A stretch of DNA of 64,000 nt from Atherinomorus stipes (Eukaryota > Chordata > Actinopteri > Atheriniformes > Atherinidae): positions 248,001 to 312,000 of the forward strand of contig JALJCO010013358.1 of NCBI GenBank assembly GCA_023101725.1, read 5' to 3'. Position numbers and translations under genes: made by a program. The notes under the pieces were generated by a model, which saw only the letters and a list, made by a program, of their open reading frames with translations, ran no database searches and had not been told where the DNA came from. This document shows, one piece after another, positions 1-12,354 of the stretch (position 1 is its first letter; every line of letters begins with the position of its first letter).

Positions 1-2170
1 CAATGAAATTATGTGTGAAAGCAGCCAGAGTCTAGCTTTGGTGTCACATGATGGTGGTAGCCTATCAGATGTCATGATGATGCTGTTACTGTTAGTGATG
101 ATGATGATGATGTTTTGGTATTTTTCAGTGGTTTAATGCAGGTCATTGCACATTATATTTTTGTTGATTTATAATACTACATTTTATATTTGAACATTTT
201 CCCCTCAAAAGATTTAAATAATCTTAACCTGTACTTAAGTTATTTGATAACTGAAATACGTTTTTAATCTTATTTTTGTTTCATTTACTAATCAATATAA
301 TTCATCATTGTTTTAAAAGCACTTCTTTCCAGTTCTCAGGTTTTACTTATATCTAATGTTGACCTTGCATTCAAGATATTTATACAAACTGTACAATCAT
401 GTGATTTTCTTTTCAGGGACAAAAAGTGTCGGTATTGATATTAGTATTGATGAAAAAGTACTATAAACTACTGGTATCTTTTCGAATGGAAAAATTTCAG
501 TTTCGCCCACCCCTACTTAGTAATCAAGACCTTTCTGTCTGAATTTTGGTCTTTGATCACAAACTGCCATATTCTGAGTTCAAAAGATGCCATAAAAATA
601 TTATGAGACTGTTGCATTGTCATTTCTGCTGAAGTTTGTTTTTCTCTCATACCAAAAGTAAATTTTCACGAGTGTAACATCCTTCTCCAAATCTAATATC
701 ATCTCAGCCGTCCCAACTCTCTGCACCTGCTTTTTAACTAGTTAATGAATGATTGTTCTCTGTCTAATAAGTGTTGTACTCTGTAGAAGCAAAATGAATG
801 TTTACAGCTCTGTTTTTCAGAAAAGAAGTTTAACTTTTTCTCTGAATATTTCCCATGCCTCCCCATCCTTCACTGCTGCTGTGATTACTTTTAGATACTG
901 GAAAATGGGCCCTCAGAGAAATTAATATTGAATAATGGGTGAGGAGTCAAAAATGTGATTATGTTCTTCTTATAGGAAAACGATCTTGAAAACACAATCT
1001 CCATGTTCCAAAAATGTCTCAATTGTAGATGCGCCTTGTGTAGCTATTTGGAGACGATCCAGAGGAGTCGATGTTCTGTGAAATCATATCCCCAGAGTTT
1101 AGCGAATCGAGCTTGTGTTTATGCTTCTGGTTTGCTTTTTTTTTTTTTCTCTTGTCTTTTGTGTGTGCGTGTGTACAAACTACAGATTCATCTTGCTTCT
1201 GCCCCCCACCCACCCATTATCTTCCTCTTTCAGCAATACAATATCAAACACTGATAAGGGTTTTTGTGCTGCCACTTTAATGATGTTAAAGCCCACACCA
1301 GTAAGACAGATTTATAAATAATTCACAAAGTTTGCCCTTCTTTGGCTCAATATATTATTGACAGGGCCATAAAATGGATTATGGAGAGGCTTTTTCTCAT
1401 GCCTGTCTTGTCTCCTGCCACAAAAGCTTTAATGAAAGCTGTCATTTCTGCTCCACCAACAGATCTCGCCTGTACAGCACGCTGCAAATTCAATCACTTC
1501 ATTCCTATTCATATGACCGAGGAGTGTCCATTTAATGGAACAGCTGCTCGTACATACACCTGAATGTTATTATTCATCATAGATGATTTCAACTGTAGGT
1601 AACAAGTAAATTTGTGCTTTTATTCTGTTCTGTCTCACCAAACGATGTCATATTCAGGTCTGATTATGTACATACAGAAAAGATAATTTCGCATAGCTTA
1701 TCAAACTTCACATTGTACTGTAGGATTAATACACAAAAGACTGTCGGTGTATTTCGTGGATTCAAAAAGCACAAAGTTAGAGTAGATAAGAGACCTTTGA
1801 TTCTTTTATACCCTGGGTAGTATCAAACTGGGACTTTGATGAGGAAATACCGTCAGTATTTCTGAATTTTTCCCATCTGAGGAGTGAAAACGTCTCAATA
1901 TAGCTGATGTTGTTGGTTACCAAACATCCAAGCAGTTCATGCTGGGCAATAATCTTCACAGTGAGCAGTGTCTCAACAAAAAGCTCAGTAAGTTTTTAGT
2001 TTATTCCTATTTTATTTTGTTTGGCAGTTTCAATTCAATACCTGAAAATATTGGATTAATTCTCATTTCTTTTTTTCCTTTGTCATGTCAAGATGGTATA
2101 TTAATGAACTGAAAGGTATTCATATTTTACATTCTGTTGTTTTTATAACATATACAAAACAGATAGTAAT
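1..2170. other. Intronic sequence, no gene seen
   Basis: A short GAT tract lies near 96-112. A T-run followed by TG-rich sequence lies near 1137-1175. No TSP1-like exon with splice signals was found. Short ORFs here have no recognisable domain. Confidence 0.6.
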
Positions 2171-3561
2171 TAGGGCGGGTGATCTGGCCTAAAAATAAAA
2201 TCTCAGATTTTTTTCTTTTTGATTCGATTTCCGATTTTCTCCCCCACATATTGATGAAAGCAGTACAAACAACAGACAACTTAAAACAAATTTTGCTATC
2301 AATTAGGGCTGGGCGATATTGCCTTTTAGTAATATCCTGATATTTTATGGCATGTCACGATACACAATATATATCTCGATATTTTACCCTAGCCTTGAAT
2401 ATAGTCACATCAGTAAGATGATTCTGTGTCTACATTAAACATCACTGTTCATACTGCATATGCTGATTTTAAACATTCATGCCAAAAGGGTGAAATCATA
2501 ACCAAACAAATTGATCAAAACTGTATTACAGTGAAAGCAGTGCAATAAACATCATGTAATTTAAAAGAAAACCCTGTGCCTACTACTACTGTTATGCCTT
2601 TTGGTAAAAGATATAATTAGTTCATGGTGTGAATTATTTACATTAAAAAAGAGAATACATAAGTTGATAGTTACCAAAGGTTAGTCATTTCATGCTAAAA
2701 ACAGTTAAAAAGTTTGCATTTCAGATCTAATTAGTGTGACACATCTTTTTCTTAAAAAGCTCTTTGTTAAAAACGTATGCTCAATTATGCGAACGAGTGA
2801 GTGCTCTCTCCTTAACAAAGATCTTTGTTGTTTTTTCTCCAGCAATGTAGTGAGTTATCAGAGAAACAAGTGAGGAAACAACTCATATGTGTGCCAAATG
2901 TGTTGTACACGCGCGAGCCTTGGAAAACTTAAGTCTTTGTAAGTATTCTGCTGTGTACGTGTGTTATTCACAATAGTTAGTTGGTTGAAATTCTTCCTCC
3001 TCCTTTTTTTTATTACTCGCCCTGCTGCCGTTACCTGGGCTCTGCCAGAGAAGCTGCTACTCACTCCCAGTTCGTCATCTTTTTTTTTTTTGTTTGTTTT
3101 TTTTTTGTTTTAACACCTATTTAATACCACCATAATATGAGAAATTTGGAAAATACAAAGATCAACTTATTTATACGTCTGAAAATCTAAGGAATAAGAA
3201 AAATATAAAAGAAAAAAATATGAGGTTATATTCTGTATCACAAATTTTTTTGAGAAAGGGACAGTTTATATGCTCAAATCTACAGAAAAACACAGAGCCT
3301 TAACATGCAGTGTAACTTTCACTATGTCAACTTATACTGCTGTGACAGATCGCCCAGCTCGTCATCTGTTGACGCTTGGGCAGGGTCCCTCCGCGTCACC
3401 TGTCTACGCGCAGGGTATACCCATCTCATGTGACGCAGCGGGTCTCTCATTGAATGTTATGGAAATCAATCATCCAAATGTGACTCCTAGTGGTGGTTAC
3501 GTGACTGTGGAGTTCCTCCCTGGTGTGACCAAACGAAAAAATGGCAGGTGTCCCTTCAATC

Positions 3562-3755
3562 CAAGTGTATCTATCTGCGGCTTGCAACCTGTGGGGTGTT
3601 GTGGGGTAGTGGGCGTGAGTGGGTGGGTCTGGTTAGGTTTAGGGGAAGGGAGGGGGGGCTAGATTTTCCGTGTCTATTGGCCTGGTGGGCGTGCGTCGAG
3701 TCACGTCACTCTGGACACGCCCACCCTGTCTTGCGAGCCGCAGATAGACCCTTCT
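3562..3755. mobile_element. 194-bp TIR element with target-site duplication
   Basis: Its ends carry inverted copies of TATCTGCGGCTTGCAA (about 3572-3587 and 3731-3746). It is flanked by CCTTCAATC at 3553-3561 and 3756-3764. Repeat X copy 2 has the uninterrupted site (near 20920), which supports an insertion here. Non-autonomous; a duplication of 8-9 bp fits a hAT-type element. Confidence 0.7.
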
Positions 3756-4109
3756 CCTTCAATCTTTAGTAGAAATTAATATTTTTCAAGATAGATTGCG
3801 GCTTCAGCTTTCTTCTGATAACTTTTTTAGCGTCAAATATACACTTTGTTTTCAAAATGTCCGTTCGTTTCATGAAGACGATCCACAGTTCTTTTTCGTG
3901 TTGACGTACATTCTTCCAGGTTTTGTGATTGTTGCTACAGTGGTTGCTAAGAATGTTATTAACAACCAGCCGGAAGGAAGGGATAAACGGTGTTGCGGTG
4001 GCTGGCAGTAACTTTATTCATGTCATATACGGGCACATTCCTCAGTGAACATATTTAACAGAATTCAAATAAGCGACATAATAAATGAGTACTGTCGTAT
4101 CGTAATCAG

Positions 4110-4300
4110 GTGTTTCTTCAGGCTTTGACAGCCTTTATATCACAGGATGAGAGGAGAGGGAAAGGGGGGCAGGGAGTGGGGGCTGCAGCTGGTCCCAGGC
4201 TGGGAATCCTACTGAGACCGGCTGCGTGGAGTAACCGCAGCCTCTGACTACTGTGGCAGCTTCCCAACCAGTCGAGCTAAACACTGCCTCAAGTGTTCCA
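4110..4300 (-). repeat. tRNA-derived SINE segment inside repeat X
   Basis: Read on the minus strand, TTTAGCTCGACTGGTTGGG resembles a tRNA A box, and the GGATTCCCAGCC region resembles a B box. The downstream CCCTTTCCCTCTCCTCTCATCC-like pyrimidine tract is typical of a common teleost SINE. Copy 2 of repeat X carries the same segment, so the SINE predates the duplication of the repeat. Confidence 0.5.
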
Positions 4301-5419
4301 GCCAGTTGTTAAATATCTTTCTTAAGTCGACTTCCTTCTCTTTAGTTGCTTCTGCTCCTGCCGCCGTAACACGACGGAGCTTTACATCACTGCTTCTGAA
4401 GTGGCTGGTTAGAAACTTTATCAGGCTGTCATGTTGTAACGTCGCCTATAACATCATAACTCGTCATAACTGTGCATCTGTGTACATAACTGTAGTTACG
4501 GTAAACTACCGGTTATGATAGAAAATGTCATTTAGCTGATCCGCAGCCATTTACTGCAACCAAAACAGTAAATTTACTGGAAGATGCAAGTTTTCTCTGG
4601 AGAGTTTCTTTGTGCACGAGTATGTATAACGAGCACGTTATTTCGTGCATGTTGAGTGGGAGGAGAGAAAAACAAGAGTAGGAGCGTTTCTCACTGGGAG
4701 AAACAGTTAGGGGCGGGGCTTACAGTTCAAACTACACTGTTCACCTCGCTCACGGTTCGCAAATGTGCAAAATCAGGTACAGCCCCTTTAAAGGCACGGA
4801 TTATCCACATTGTATTTGTTGGATGCTGAAAATTTATTTGATAAATCCTTTATTTTCTGGTCATGGGCACTACTGAGATGGTTTGAGTACATTTTTGTTT
4901 GGGCTGATGTGGACCCATTTGGACACTAGATGTCACTGAATAGGAATATGAATGAAACCCTGAGTACTAATAATTATTATTATAATGCACACTGTAATTA
5001 TGATGTAGGTACTGATAAGCCTCAGAGCTTTTATGATTGCTCATTGCTTCACAGTCAGACGTGACAGAGCTAAGTAGCTAATGGCTGCTGTTTGTTATTT
5101 TTGGCCAAATCTTCATCATCCTCCTCCCACCCCTCTGTTGCAGGAGGTGGAGGGAATGTGACGTTGTTGTGTCTGAGCTGTGACAGCTGAAGTTTACCTA
5201 AAAAGCTCGTAAAACGTGGAGTAGCGTGAACATCTAGCATGTAAATAAATGCCGGTTCCGGTCAAACCGGAAGTTGCTCGCATATTTCACGCAAGGGCTC
5301 ATGGGGCATAGGAATAAGGTGGATAGGATTAATCGTTTTTCTTCGATTACAGTGTTTATACAATCGTAAAAAGGCAAAATTGAAATCAGGATTAAAATTC
5401 GATTAAATGTCCTGCCCTA

Positions 5420-6599
5420 GTCAGAACTACAGTAAATTTATATTTAGATACACAAATCTAAATAGAAAGCTTGTATTAACTTCTGTTGATGCTTATATGG
5501 TTAGTTATTTACAGGTTTTCACTTAATTAAAGGGATTATGTTCTTTCACTGCATCCTTAAAGAAATAATAAGTAACCTTGAATTTTACCCATCTTGTCAC
5601 AGCTGAACACCATGGCCTTGAATTTAAGTCTAACGCCTTCATTTTGGGTAAATCACAGAATATTCCCACAGCTGCTGTGTTGCGTTGCCATGCCCTCTGG
5701 CATACATCAGTGCAAAGAGGGCGAGAGAGGAGAAGGGATAAAGCTTGGGAAGGATGGGTTTTATGTATCCTGCCTCCTTGTGCTCTGGCAGACTTTGATC
5801 TCATTCCTGTGCGTGCTGGCTTTCTGCAGTCGGTGGGACGTGGCACCACGCTGGGTCTCTAGTGAGACCTGGATCTGGTCGTCGGGCAAAGGAAGTCAAT
5901 GTGTCTGAAATGAAATTTGGTCTGTGCGTGCTTGTCTGCATGCCGAGGAGGAGGGGTTTGCCTGCTGGTTGATGAAGACATCAAAGCTGATGAATTATTT
6001 GATTTTACATAGATGCATTAATCTGCAACACTTTCATGCTCTGAAACATAGAAATACAACACAGCCAAAGGGCTGATATAGATGCATCACACAAGATCTG
6101 CAGCAGCCTAAATAGAAAGGAAATGCATAATTATTTTCTATTTAAAGTCTTGGAAATTGCTAGAAGTCAGTGAAGAGTTCTCTGAACTGCTGTGCCGCTA
6201 ACGTGACAGGGACGATCCAGTGATAAGCAGTTAGAACGTTTTTGTGCCTTAATTAACAATGTGTTGATTGATTATTTTTTCTCTTATGCTTATTAATTTC
6301 TTTTTCTCCTGGATTCTTTCACATTCTTATTTGAGGCAACATAACAGTGTTGTAGCTGATGAATACGAAGATGAATCCGTCACCTTTTTTTAGCTCATCA
6401 TAAATAGTTTTTTACATTTAAAGCTGCAAAGCTCTGCTCACTAGTCATTTATGTTTTACCATGTCAAATCTTTGGTAGAGCTAAGGAGATTTTAGTAGAT
6501 ATTTTATAGCTGAAAGCTGCAACATTGTGCCTTTATTAGGTAATATCGTGATCCAGCCTTGTAGACCTAAAAAAACAATCCTATCTGATGACAAAATGT
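5420..6599. other. Intronic sequence, no gene seen
   Basis: Overlapping short ORFs on both strands at 5523-5908 show no domain or splice context. No repeat is recognised. Confidence 0.6.
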
Positions 6600-8190
6600 T
6601 TTCTTTCTTCTTTATTTCGAACATTAAAGAACATTATAAACAGCTGAACAGCCGAGGAAAACAAAAAATCTAAATTGAATTAGAGTTCAAAAAGGACCAG
6701 AATGAAGTAAATACTCATATATTCCTGCCCCCTTTTTTTTTTTTTTTTCGCAATATGTCAAAAGTATAGACATGCTACATATACATAAGTAAGAAAAATC
6801 AATTTACTGATATTCTTTTCCTTCATAGTTTTTGTCTTTAAATTTCTGCTTATATTGGACAATGTTTGGACATTGTTTCAGTTCCTCATGACGTTTGTTC
6901 CATAACTTAACGCCATATTGTTGGGCACCTGCTTTTCATGGTTGTCCTTACTTTTAAAATCTTTAGATTCAATTTTATTCAATTTTCCCCTCAGATTGTA
7001 ACCACCAATACCAGAAAAAAAACATTTTCTATGTGGTCGGGAAGCAAATTATTTCTGGCTTTAAAACTCAACAAGGTTGTGTGCAATTCCACCAGATGAC
7101 TCAATTTGAGTACTTTTAACTTACAAAATCGGATTTGTATGATCACTGTATCCTACTTTACAAACTATTCTAATGTTTTTTTTTTTTTTTCTGCTGTATG
7201 TATACAGTAATGGCTGCAAAGAACTCTTATAGGTGTTTCCCCAAAGCTCAACACAGTAACTTATGTATGATAAAAGAAGCGAGCAGTACAGAATATAAAT
7301 TGATTTTTGATTAAGAAAACTTTTAGCTTTACCTAGCACTGAAATATTTCAGCCTATTTTTGTTTGTACAGTATATAATTTATGTGTGATTTCCAGCAGA
7401 TTTTATCGTTAATAACCACACCAAGAAATTTGTAATCAAAAACTCTTTCAATTCCTACACCTTTTATTTTTACTTGCACCCTAATGTCTGTGCTACATTT
7501 TCCAAATAACATGATTTTAGTTTTATTTAAATTCATCGATAATTTGTTTCTGTCAAACCCTACTTTTAGTTTCTTCAATTCCAATGTGGTTCTTCCCAAA
7601 ACCTGCTGCATGTCATCTCCTGGACATAGAACATTTGTGTCATCAGCAAATAGAATGATTTTAATCAGAAACATTTAAAATATCATTAATATAGACAATT
7701 AAAAATTTTGGCTCCAACAACTGAACCCTGAGGGACCCCAAACACAGACAAAAACAAGACAGCCACTCAGACTTGGGCTTTGCAATTAATCAAAATTTGA
7801 TTGGGATTTCAATTTTTATGTCAAATGATCTCCAAACTCATATAATCGACTTGAAATGATTTATTTTTCTTTAAATAATTTCTGAAACAGATGCACACGC
7901 CCAATACATTCCCTTCCATGCGGCCCTGCTACAACCTACACTCACACAGCTGATGAACAAAGGTGTGTTGTGTTTTGCATAAATAATCAATAAGTGTTTT
8001 TTGACAGAGAAAATTGCTAAATAAATGCATCATGTAACCAAAAATAATCATTTGAATAATTGTGATTTTAATACTGACCAAAATAATCGTGATAATGATG
8101 GTTTTTCCATAATCAAGCAGCCCTGACTCAGACTCACACTCACTCTTTCGAATATGCCAGAATATTTGTCTATTTTATTTTGTGTCTCCA
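6600..8190 (-). mobile_element. CR1/L2-type LINE remnant, reverse transcriptase pseudogene
   Basis: The minus strand encodes reverse transcriptase pieces in order: GVPQGSVVG (about 7740-7710), LFADDTNVL with the FADD catalytic box (about 7655-7630), KLSMNLNKTKIMLFG and YKFLGVVI, then SYCVELWGNTYKSSLQP (about 7270-7205), and a weak WNKRHEELKQCP piece near 6900. Frame breaks and a T-run at 7178-7190 inactivate it. A hAT-like element at 7773-8125 splits it. It is an old copy; the family name is by motif only. Confidence 0.75.
7773..8125. mobile_element. 353-bp hAT-like MITE inserted in the LINE
   Basis: Flanked by a perfect 8-bp duplication ACTCAGAC (7765-7772 and 8126-8133). The ends are weakly inverted (TTGGGCTTTGCAATTAATC on the left; ...ATAATCAAGCAGCCCTG on the right), with an AATAATCGTGATAATGATGG-like subterminal sequence typical of hAT MITEs. 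It contains no ORF. Confidence 0.75.
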
Positions 8191-8195
8191 TAACC

Positions 8196-8702
8196 TTAAA
8201 GCTAGGGTTGGCAATCTTGGAAAAAACAGTTCAAGCAAGCGACATTTAGGAAAAAACAAACAAACAAAAAACAAAAAAAACTGCCATACACCCACCCGAA
8301 GCCATGTCTCCAGAGTGTATGAATGTATGCACCAAAGGTGTACAAGCAGGTTGGCAAAGATGACCGATTACAGCCGAGTGGATAGCTTGTTAGCTTGCTA
8401 ATAAACAGCTGATGAACCATGTTTCTAAAAGCATAAATTCTCTCACCTCCAACTCCTTCTGCGGTGTAATACGTCCACACTGCAAACGTCAACGCCTCCA
8501 AGACTTGATCCTATCTCTTTTTTTTCTTTTTTTTTTTTGTTTTTGCGACAGCAGCAGTTAGCAATCTGTTAGTCATGTTTGTTTGCACTGAGTGGTGCAC
8601 AGAGCAGTGACACATGGAGGAGGGGGTGGAGGGACAGAGACGAGACATAAAGGCATTGATTGGTCCTTTCTATACGCTGTGAATGACCAATTCCTGCCTT
8701 TC
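8196..8702 (+). mobile_element. TIR element Y, copy 1
   Basis: Begins TTAAAGCTAGGGTTGG and continues into CAATCTTGGAAAAAACAG. The reverse complement of 45290-45529 shares this order, including CAGCCGAGTGG.TAGCTTGTTAGC and the CTCCAA/CTCCAT...ACTTC.TC block. The right end TTCCTGCCTTT near 8702 is tentative. No coding capacity. Confidence 0.6.
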
Positions 8703-9252
8703 GATACGAATGGCAGGGGCTGGTCAGAGTTTTTAAAGACCTGCAGTTCTCAGAGGTCCGACTTTTTTCCTTCCTTTTTATGAGTACATGATGTATTGAC
8801 TACTGTCAGGATGGAAGGACCATTTCACCCAGTATAACAAAAAGTCTTTCTGAACAGGATTAACTATTCTGGCTTTAATTAGAATAGTGAATGCACTGAT
8901 TTACCAAAAAATGGGAGGAAAATTTCTAATTAGTCACCATGAAAAACACCATTAACATGAATCTTTTGTTTTTGAGTAACAAGTAGCTTTGTGACAAACT
9001 GATAATGTGTTGTTTACCAGAGAATTCGAATGGCAGAAGAATTAATTATAAAATGAAGATTATTCTTATCATAGATTGATATTTGTTGCCTGAGCCTGTG
9101 AGCAGGGTTTTCTGTAATCAATCATGTTTGGGGAAGCGTGTGGAGTCAGTGAGAGGGCAGTTTTTATGCTGCACTGTCCTCTTACCTGTGAGAAACCAGC
9201 CTTTCCTCATCTATCACAGTAAATTCAAGACAATGTTTGTCTGTTTGCTTAG
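8703..9252. other. Intronic sequence before exon A
   Basis: No repeat or exon is recognised. The open frame entering exon A from 9083 has no TSP1 features before the acceptor. Confidence 0.6.
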
Positions 9253-9368
9253 GTGTTCGGATTTTTCCCGCCCAGAGACAGTCCGACCCTGCCCAGTACC
9301 CTGCAAGAAAGACTGCATCGTGACCCCCTTCAGTGAATGGACCGCCTGCCCATCCAGTTGCCTTCCAG
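9253..9368 (+). CDS. thsd7b: thsd7b internal exon A (116 bp)
   Basis: The exon follows acceptor ttgcttag and ends at donor CCAG/gtagct. Its first base completes a codon begun in an upstream exon outside the window. It encodes fragment residues 1-38: the end of one TSP1 repeat (RPETVRPC, Cys13, Cys17) and the start of the next (DC at 20-21, FSEW at 26-29, Cys32, Cys36). The DCIVT...FSEW pattern is the typical opening of a THSD7 TSP1 module. The upstream open frame back to 9083 has no domain resemblance and is intron. Confidence in both boundaries is high because the frame continues into exon B. Confidence 0.9.
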
Positions 9369-10211
9369 GTAGCTCATTTTATGAATTTCTATCAACTCAA
9401 TGCACAAATGGTCATCTGATAGATGAGCAACTCTTATGAGAATCCCCCCGATGATGCCTTTGCCCAAAACTGCAAATATTTTTGTAAAGTCAAAATTATT
9501 AATGAATAGTGGGAAAGGGACCCCCCCCCACCATAACCCTGGCAGCCTGAATCACATCTTTAACGACACATTATTGGGTCAAGCATTTTGAAAAGTGGCT
9601 CGGTGAAGTGTCAGTGCCGCAGGAGAAAAATTACAAGTTGCCACATGAAGATGCTCTTGTGTGGTTAATGATTACGTTTAATTGTAAATGACAGCGTTAA
9701 GTGTCCATTGCATTAAGCTGACACATCAAGAGGAAAATGGATATTTAATGGGTTTCAATATGTGTACTGGAGTATCTTGGAAATCAAAAAGTGCATAATT
9801 GTTTTAGAAGAAGTGAACAGACATCTCATCTCTGTAAATATGTTGTAGTCCATTGGGCCTGCTGACGATGTAATCACTTTCTTAATTGCACCATTTTCGA
9901 TGTTTAGTAATTAGTGTTGTGTAATGAGCCTTGACTCTGGAGCCAAATGAAGCCATTACAGGGTGTTGTGTCCGAAAACAGACTGCGGCGAAGTGGAGGA
10001 CATCACAGCCATCAAGGACATGCGACTGAGACTCAGATCAATCTTGAGCCTATTGTTTTTCCAGCATGTCTGACATATTTGACTGCACCAGCACTACTGA
10101 ATCTTCATCCCTTTTGCACTATGTTGCACTTCTTCTGTTTTTAACCCCTAGAAAATGCTCACATAAATTCAACCGTGCAAATAACCCAAGATTGTGTTTT
10201 GTGCTCTACAG
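9369..10211 (+). other. Intron A-B (843 bp)
   Basis: Starts gtagct and ends ctctacag. AT-rich unique-looking sequence; no repeat or other gene recognised. Confidence 0.8.
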
Positions 10212-10344
10212 AGAATACAACCACTGCCACGCAGTCACGATACAGAATCATCATTCAGATTCCTGCTAATGGAGGTCAAGAGTGTCCTGACACGCTGTAT
10301 GAAGAGAGGGAGTGTGAATTGCTCCGTGTATGTCCAGTGTATAG
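10212..10344 (+). CDS. thsd7b: thsd7b internal exon B (133 bp)
   Basis: Acceptor is ctctacag and donor ATAG/gtaaaa. The first two bases join the last base of exon A to make Glu39; residues 40-82 follow and the last two bases start Arg83. It completes the TSP1 repeat opened in exon A, with QSRYRIIIQ (46-54), Cys63 in NGGQECP, and Cys73 and Cys79 in a REC...VC ending. NTT at 40-42 is a potential N-glycosylation site. The exon is short enough that no ATG-initiated frame would reveal it; it was recognised by its TSP1 sequence and phase match. Confidence 0.9.
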
Positions 10345-11659
10345 GTAAAAGCGCTATTTATTATAAAGTGTTTTCTTATCTGCAGACATGGTGACTTAGT
10401 TCAGCAGCTATATAACATCACAAGGTGAGACGAGGTGTTAAGTGGAACCTGCTGCTGAATAGCCCGTGTCACCAGTGTGAAATTATGTTGTGGAATTTGT
10501 GTAACTGAGCTGAGATAAGAGAAAACCCATGTATGCTTGTGAATACACACATTTCTGGCAGGTTAGAGTCATGAGAAAATGTAAATAACAGAAAGATCTA
10601 ACCCTGAAGTGATAAAAGAGCTTTTTGTCTTGACTGTACTTGATGGTAGAAACTAGGTATGTTGGTGCTTTTCTTCATCAGTAACATGATGTTCCTAACA
10701 GGTTTCTGTGCAGGGTCATCACAGAGGTGTATGCGCATTGTGCTCCTCTTTTTGCAGAGGCAGGTCCGCGGTAAAGATGACACGCCAGTTAACCGTAACA
10801 AGTGCCAAAAAAGATGGGAGGAAATTATGTAATATTCTGAGGCATTCAAATTCCTTTCCCAAGAGCAGAAGAAAATTGCTGATCCAGGGCAGTAAAAGGG
10901 TGGATTTGGGTCCTGCAAGTCGTAATGGAAGAAAAGTTTCTGCACTGGCCATTTTTGTGTTTCAGAATGTAAAAATCTTATCCAATGTGCCCTAACAGAA
11001 CAGAATTATGTGCATATAAGGATTTGTGAGCACACATTTTTCGCTCTAGAATTACTGGCCTTGTTAAAGTAGTTACTCACTTATCAAGAACAGTGTCAGT
11101 ATCTGGGGATTTTGCAACATCCCAATCCTTGATTTATTGGTATGATCAGCACAACGGAAACTATAATTTAGCTGTCACTCATGTCTTATCAATTATTATA
11201 ACAGTAAGTATAGGTGTTAAATGTAGCTAGAAATAGGTGGCGAGTTTCATATTAGATTGCTATTTCTTGACCTATAGGATAAAGAATTGTGGCGTTTTTA
11301 CCAGATATGGCCCATTATTAAAAATAAAAACCAATTAAATTGATAAATCAAGCTTCTTATTGATACTTTTATTAATATCTCAACCAATCAACTCCAGCGA
11401 GGCTGACTGATTCTCTTCCGTGCAGCGTTTCTGTGCACGTCTCTGACTCAGGTTTTTACGCTGCCAAACAGCGCCTCTTTCTTCATTCCCACCTCAAAAA
11501 TGAGGATTTCAATCGTGATCTCCAAAGTTTATTTTTATGGCAGAATTTCTCCTCTCCATGGTCTAACCTCAGTGGGCGAGATCTTTGAACCATGAATATT
11601 TAAGGGCGTAACCATGGGCATGGCATGTGAACTACGATGGATATCAGCCATGGTATTTA
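10345..11659 (+). other. First part of intron B-C
   Basis: A good acceptor-like tract at about 10741-10757 precedes a long open frame, but the frame lacks TSP1 cysteine pattern and does not fit the gene phase. About 11390-11655 may be the left part of an older MITE whose right part is about 12800-12930; this is inference from typical teleost repeat wording only. Confidence 0.5.
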
Positions 11660-11871
11660 TTAAAGGAAAAGTTTCTTTTTTTTAACCTGGACCTTATTTC
11701 TAGGAGTATATATGTGTATTTACTCACCGGTAAAGTTTCTGCATCACTTCGGGTCCTTTGGAAGATATTATGCTGAGTCACTCTTTGGTGAACGTCCAGT
11801 ATCATGGTGGAGACGGGGCAGCCTCTATATAAGACATTATCTGCAGTAAAACTCCTTGATTTTATCAATGC

Positions 11872-12354
11872 TTTAAAGGGACTAGAGGCAGGAATTTAAA
11901 AAAAAACAAAAAACATGCATGTCCATTTTTTTTAATACTAATGGGTGATGAAGCACTAAAAACCAAAAATAATGTTTCTTCCCATGTTCCTCTGCCTTGA
12001 GCAGGCTGTGTGCTGCAAAATGCGCTGCAATTCGGTGTCCGAATTTCCCGCGCTGCCCTGCGGACGTGACGTCAAATGACGCTACATCCGCAGTTTTAAT
12101 ACAGGAAGAAGACGGTTGCGGTAAATTCAAACACTGTAAGCGATAGTTATGGATTATTCTGCCGTCAGCAAACGATCCAGATCAACTGAAAGACACTAAA
12201 AAGTGTAACTACGAAGAAAAAGGTTAGTAAACAACATTATAGCTTTAGTTTGTGCACGCTCCCGTGACGGCTTGGCTCGTGGCTGCAGTTACCTGAAGCG
12301 CCAGTCGCTGCAGTCGCGAGTTTCGTTTCTTAATCTTGCCTCAAGTCCCTTTAA
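11872..12354. mobile_element. Nested TIR element A inside the foldback
   Basis: The terminal repeats TTTAAAGGGACTAGAGGCA (11872-11890) and its inverse TGCCTCAAGTCCCTTTAA (12337-12354) bound 483 bp. The interior is GC-richer than the surroundings (CCCGCGCTGCCCTGCGGACG near 12047). No ORF with a domain. Confidence 0.7.

Larger units (their letters stand above)
3255..4793. repeat. Dispersed repeat X, copy 1
   Basis: Blocks at about 3486-3561 and 4100-4370 match blocks at about 20858-20930 and 21325-21600 in the same order, so this is a two-copy repeat in the window. Ends are tentative: AAAGGGACAG near 3255 and the inverted ...GCCCCTTTAAA near 4793. It carries an embedded tRNA-like segment and a later 194-bp insertion. 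No intact ORF. Confidence 0.55.
2171..5419. mobile_element. hAT-like TIR element with nested insertions
   Basis: The left end TAGGGCGGGTGATCTGGCC at 2171 and the right end ...TGTCCTGCCCTA at 5419 are imperfect inverted copies. The AT-rich subterminal text (ATTCGATT-type on both sides) is typical of teleost hAT-like non-autonomous elements. A second left-end-like sequence, TAGGGCTGGGCGATATT, sits inside at 2304, suggesting one element landed in another. No transposase was seen, and no clear target duplication was found, so outer limits are approximate. Confidence 0.5.

Noticed and set aside
1342..1563. 73-codon ORF with several Cys residues
   Set aside because: Cysteine spacing does not fit a TSP1 repeat and there is no donor in phase with exon A.
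5523..5908. Overlapping ORFs of about 100 codons on both strands
   Set aside because: No domain, repeat or splice support; chance frames in intron.
10757..10970. Open frame after a good acceptor-like CTCTTTTTGCAG
   Set aside because: Lacks TSP1 cysteines and tryptophans; exon C at 15523 supplies the missing segment in the right phase.
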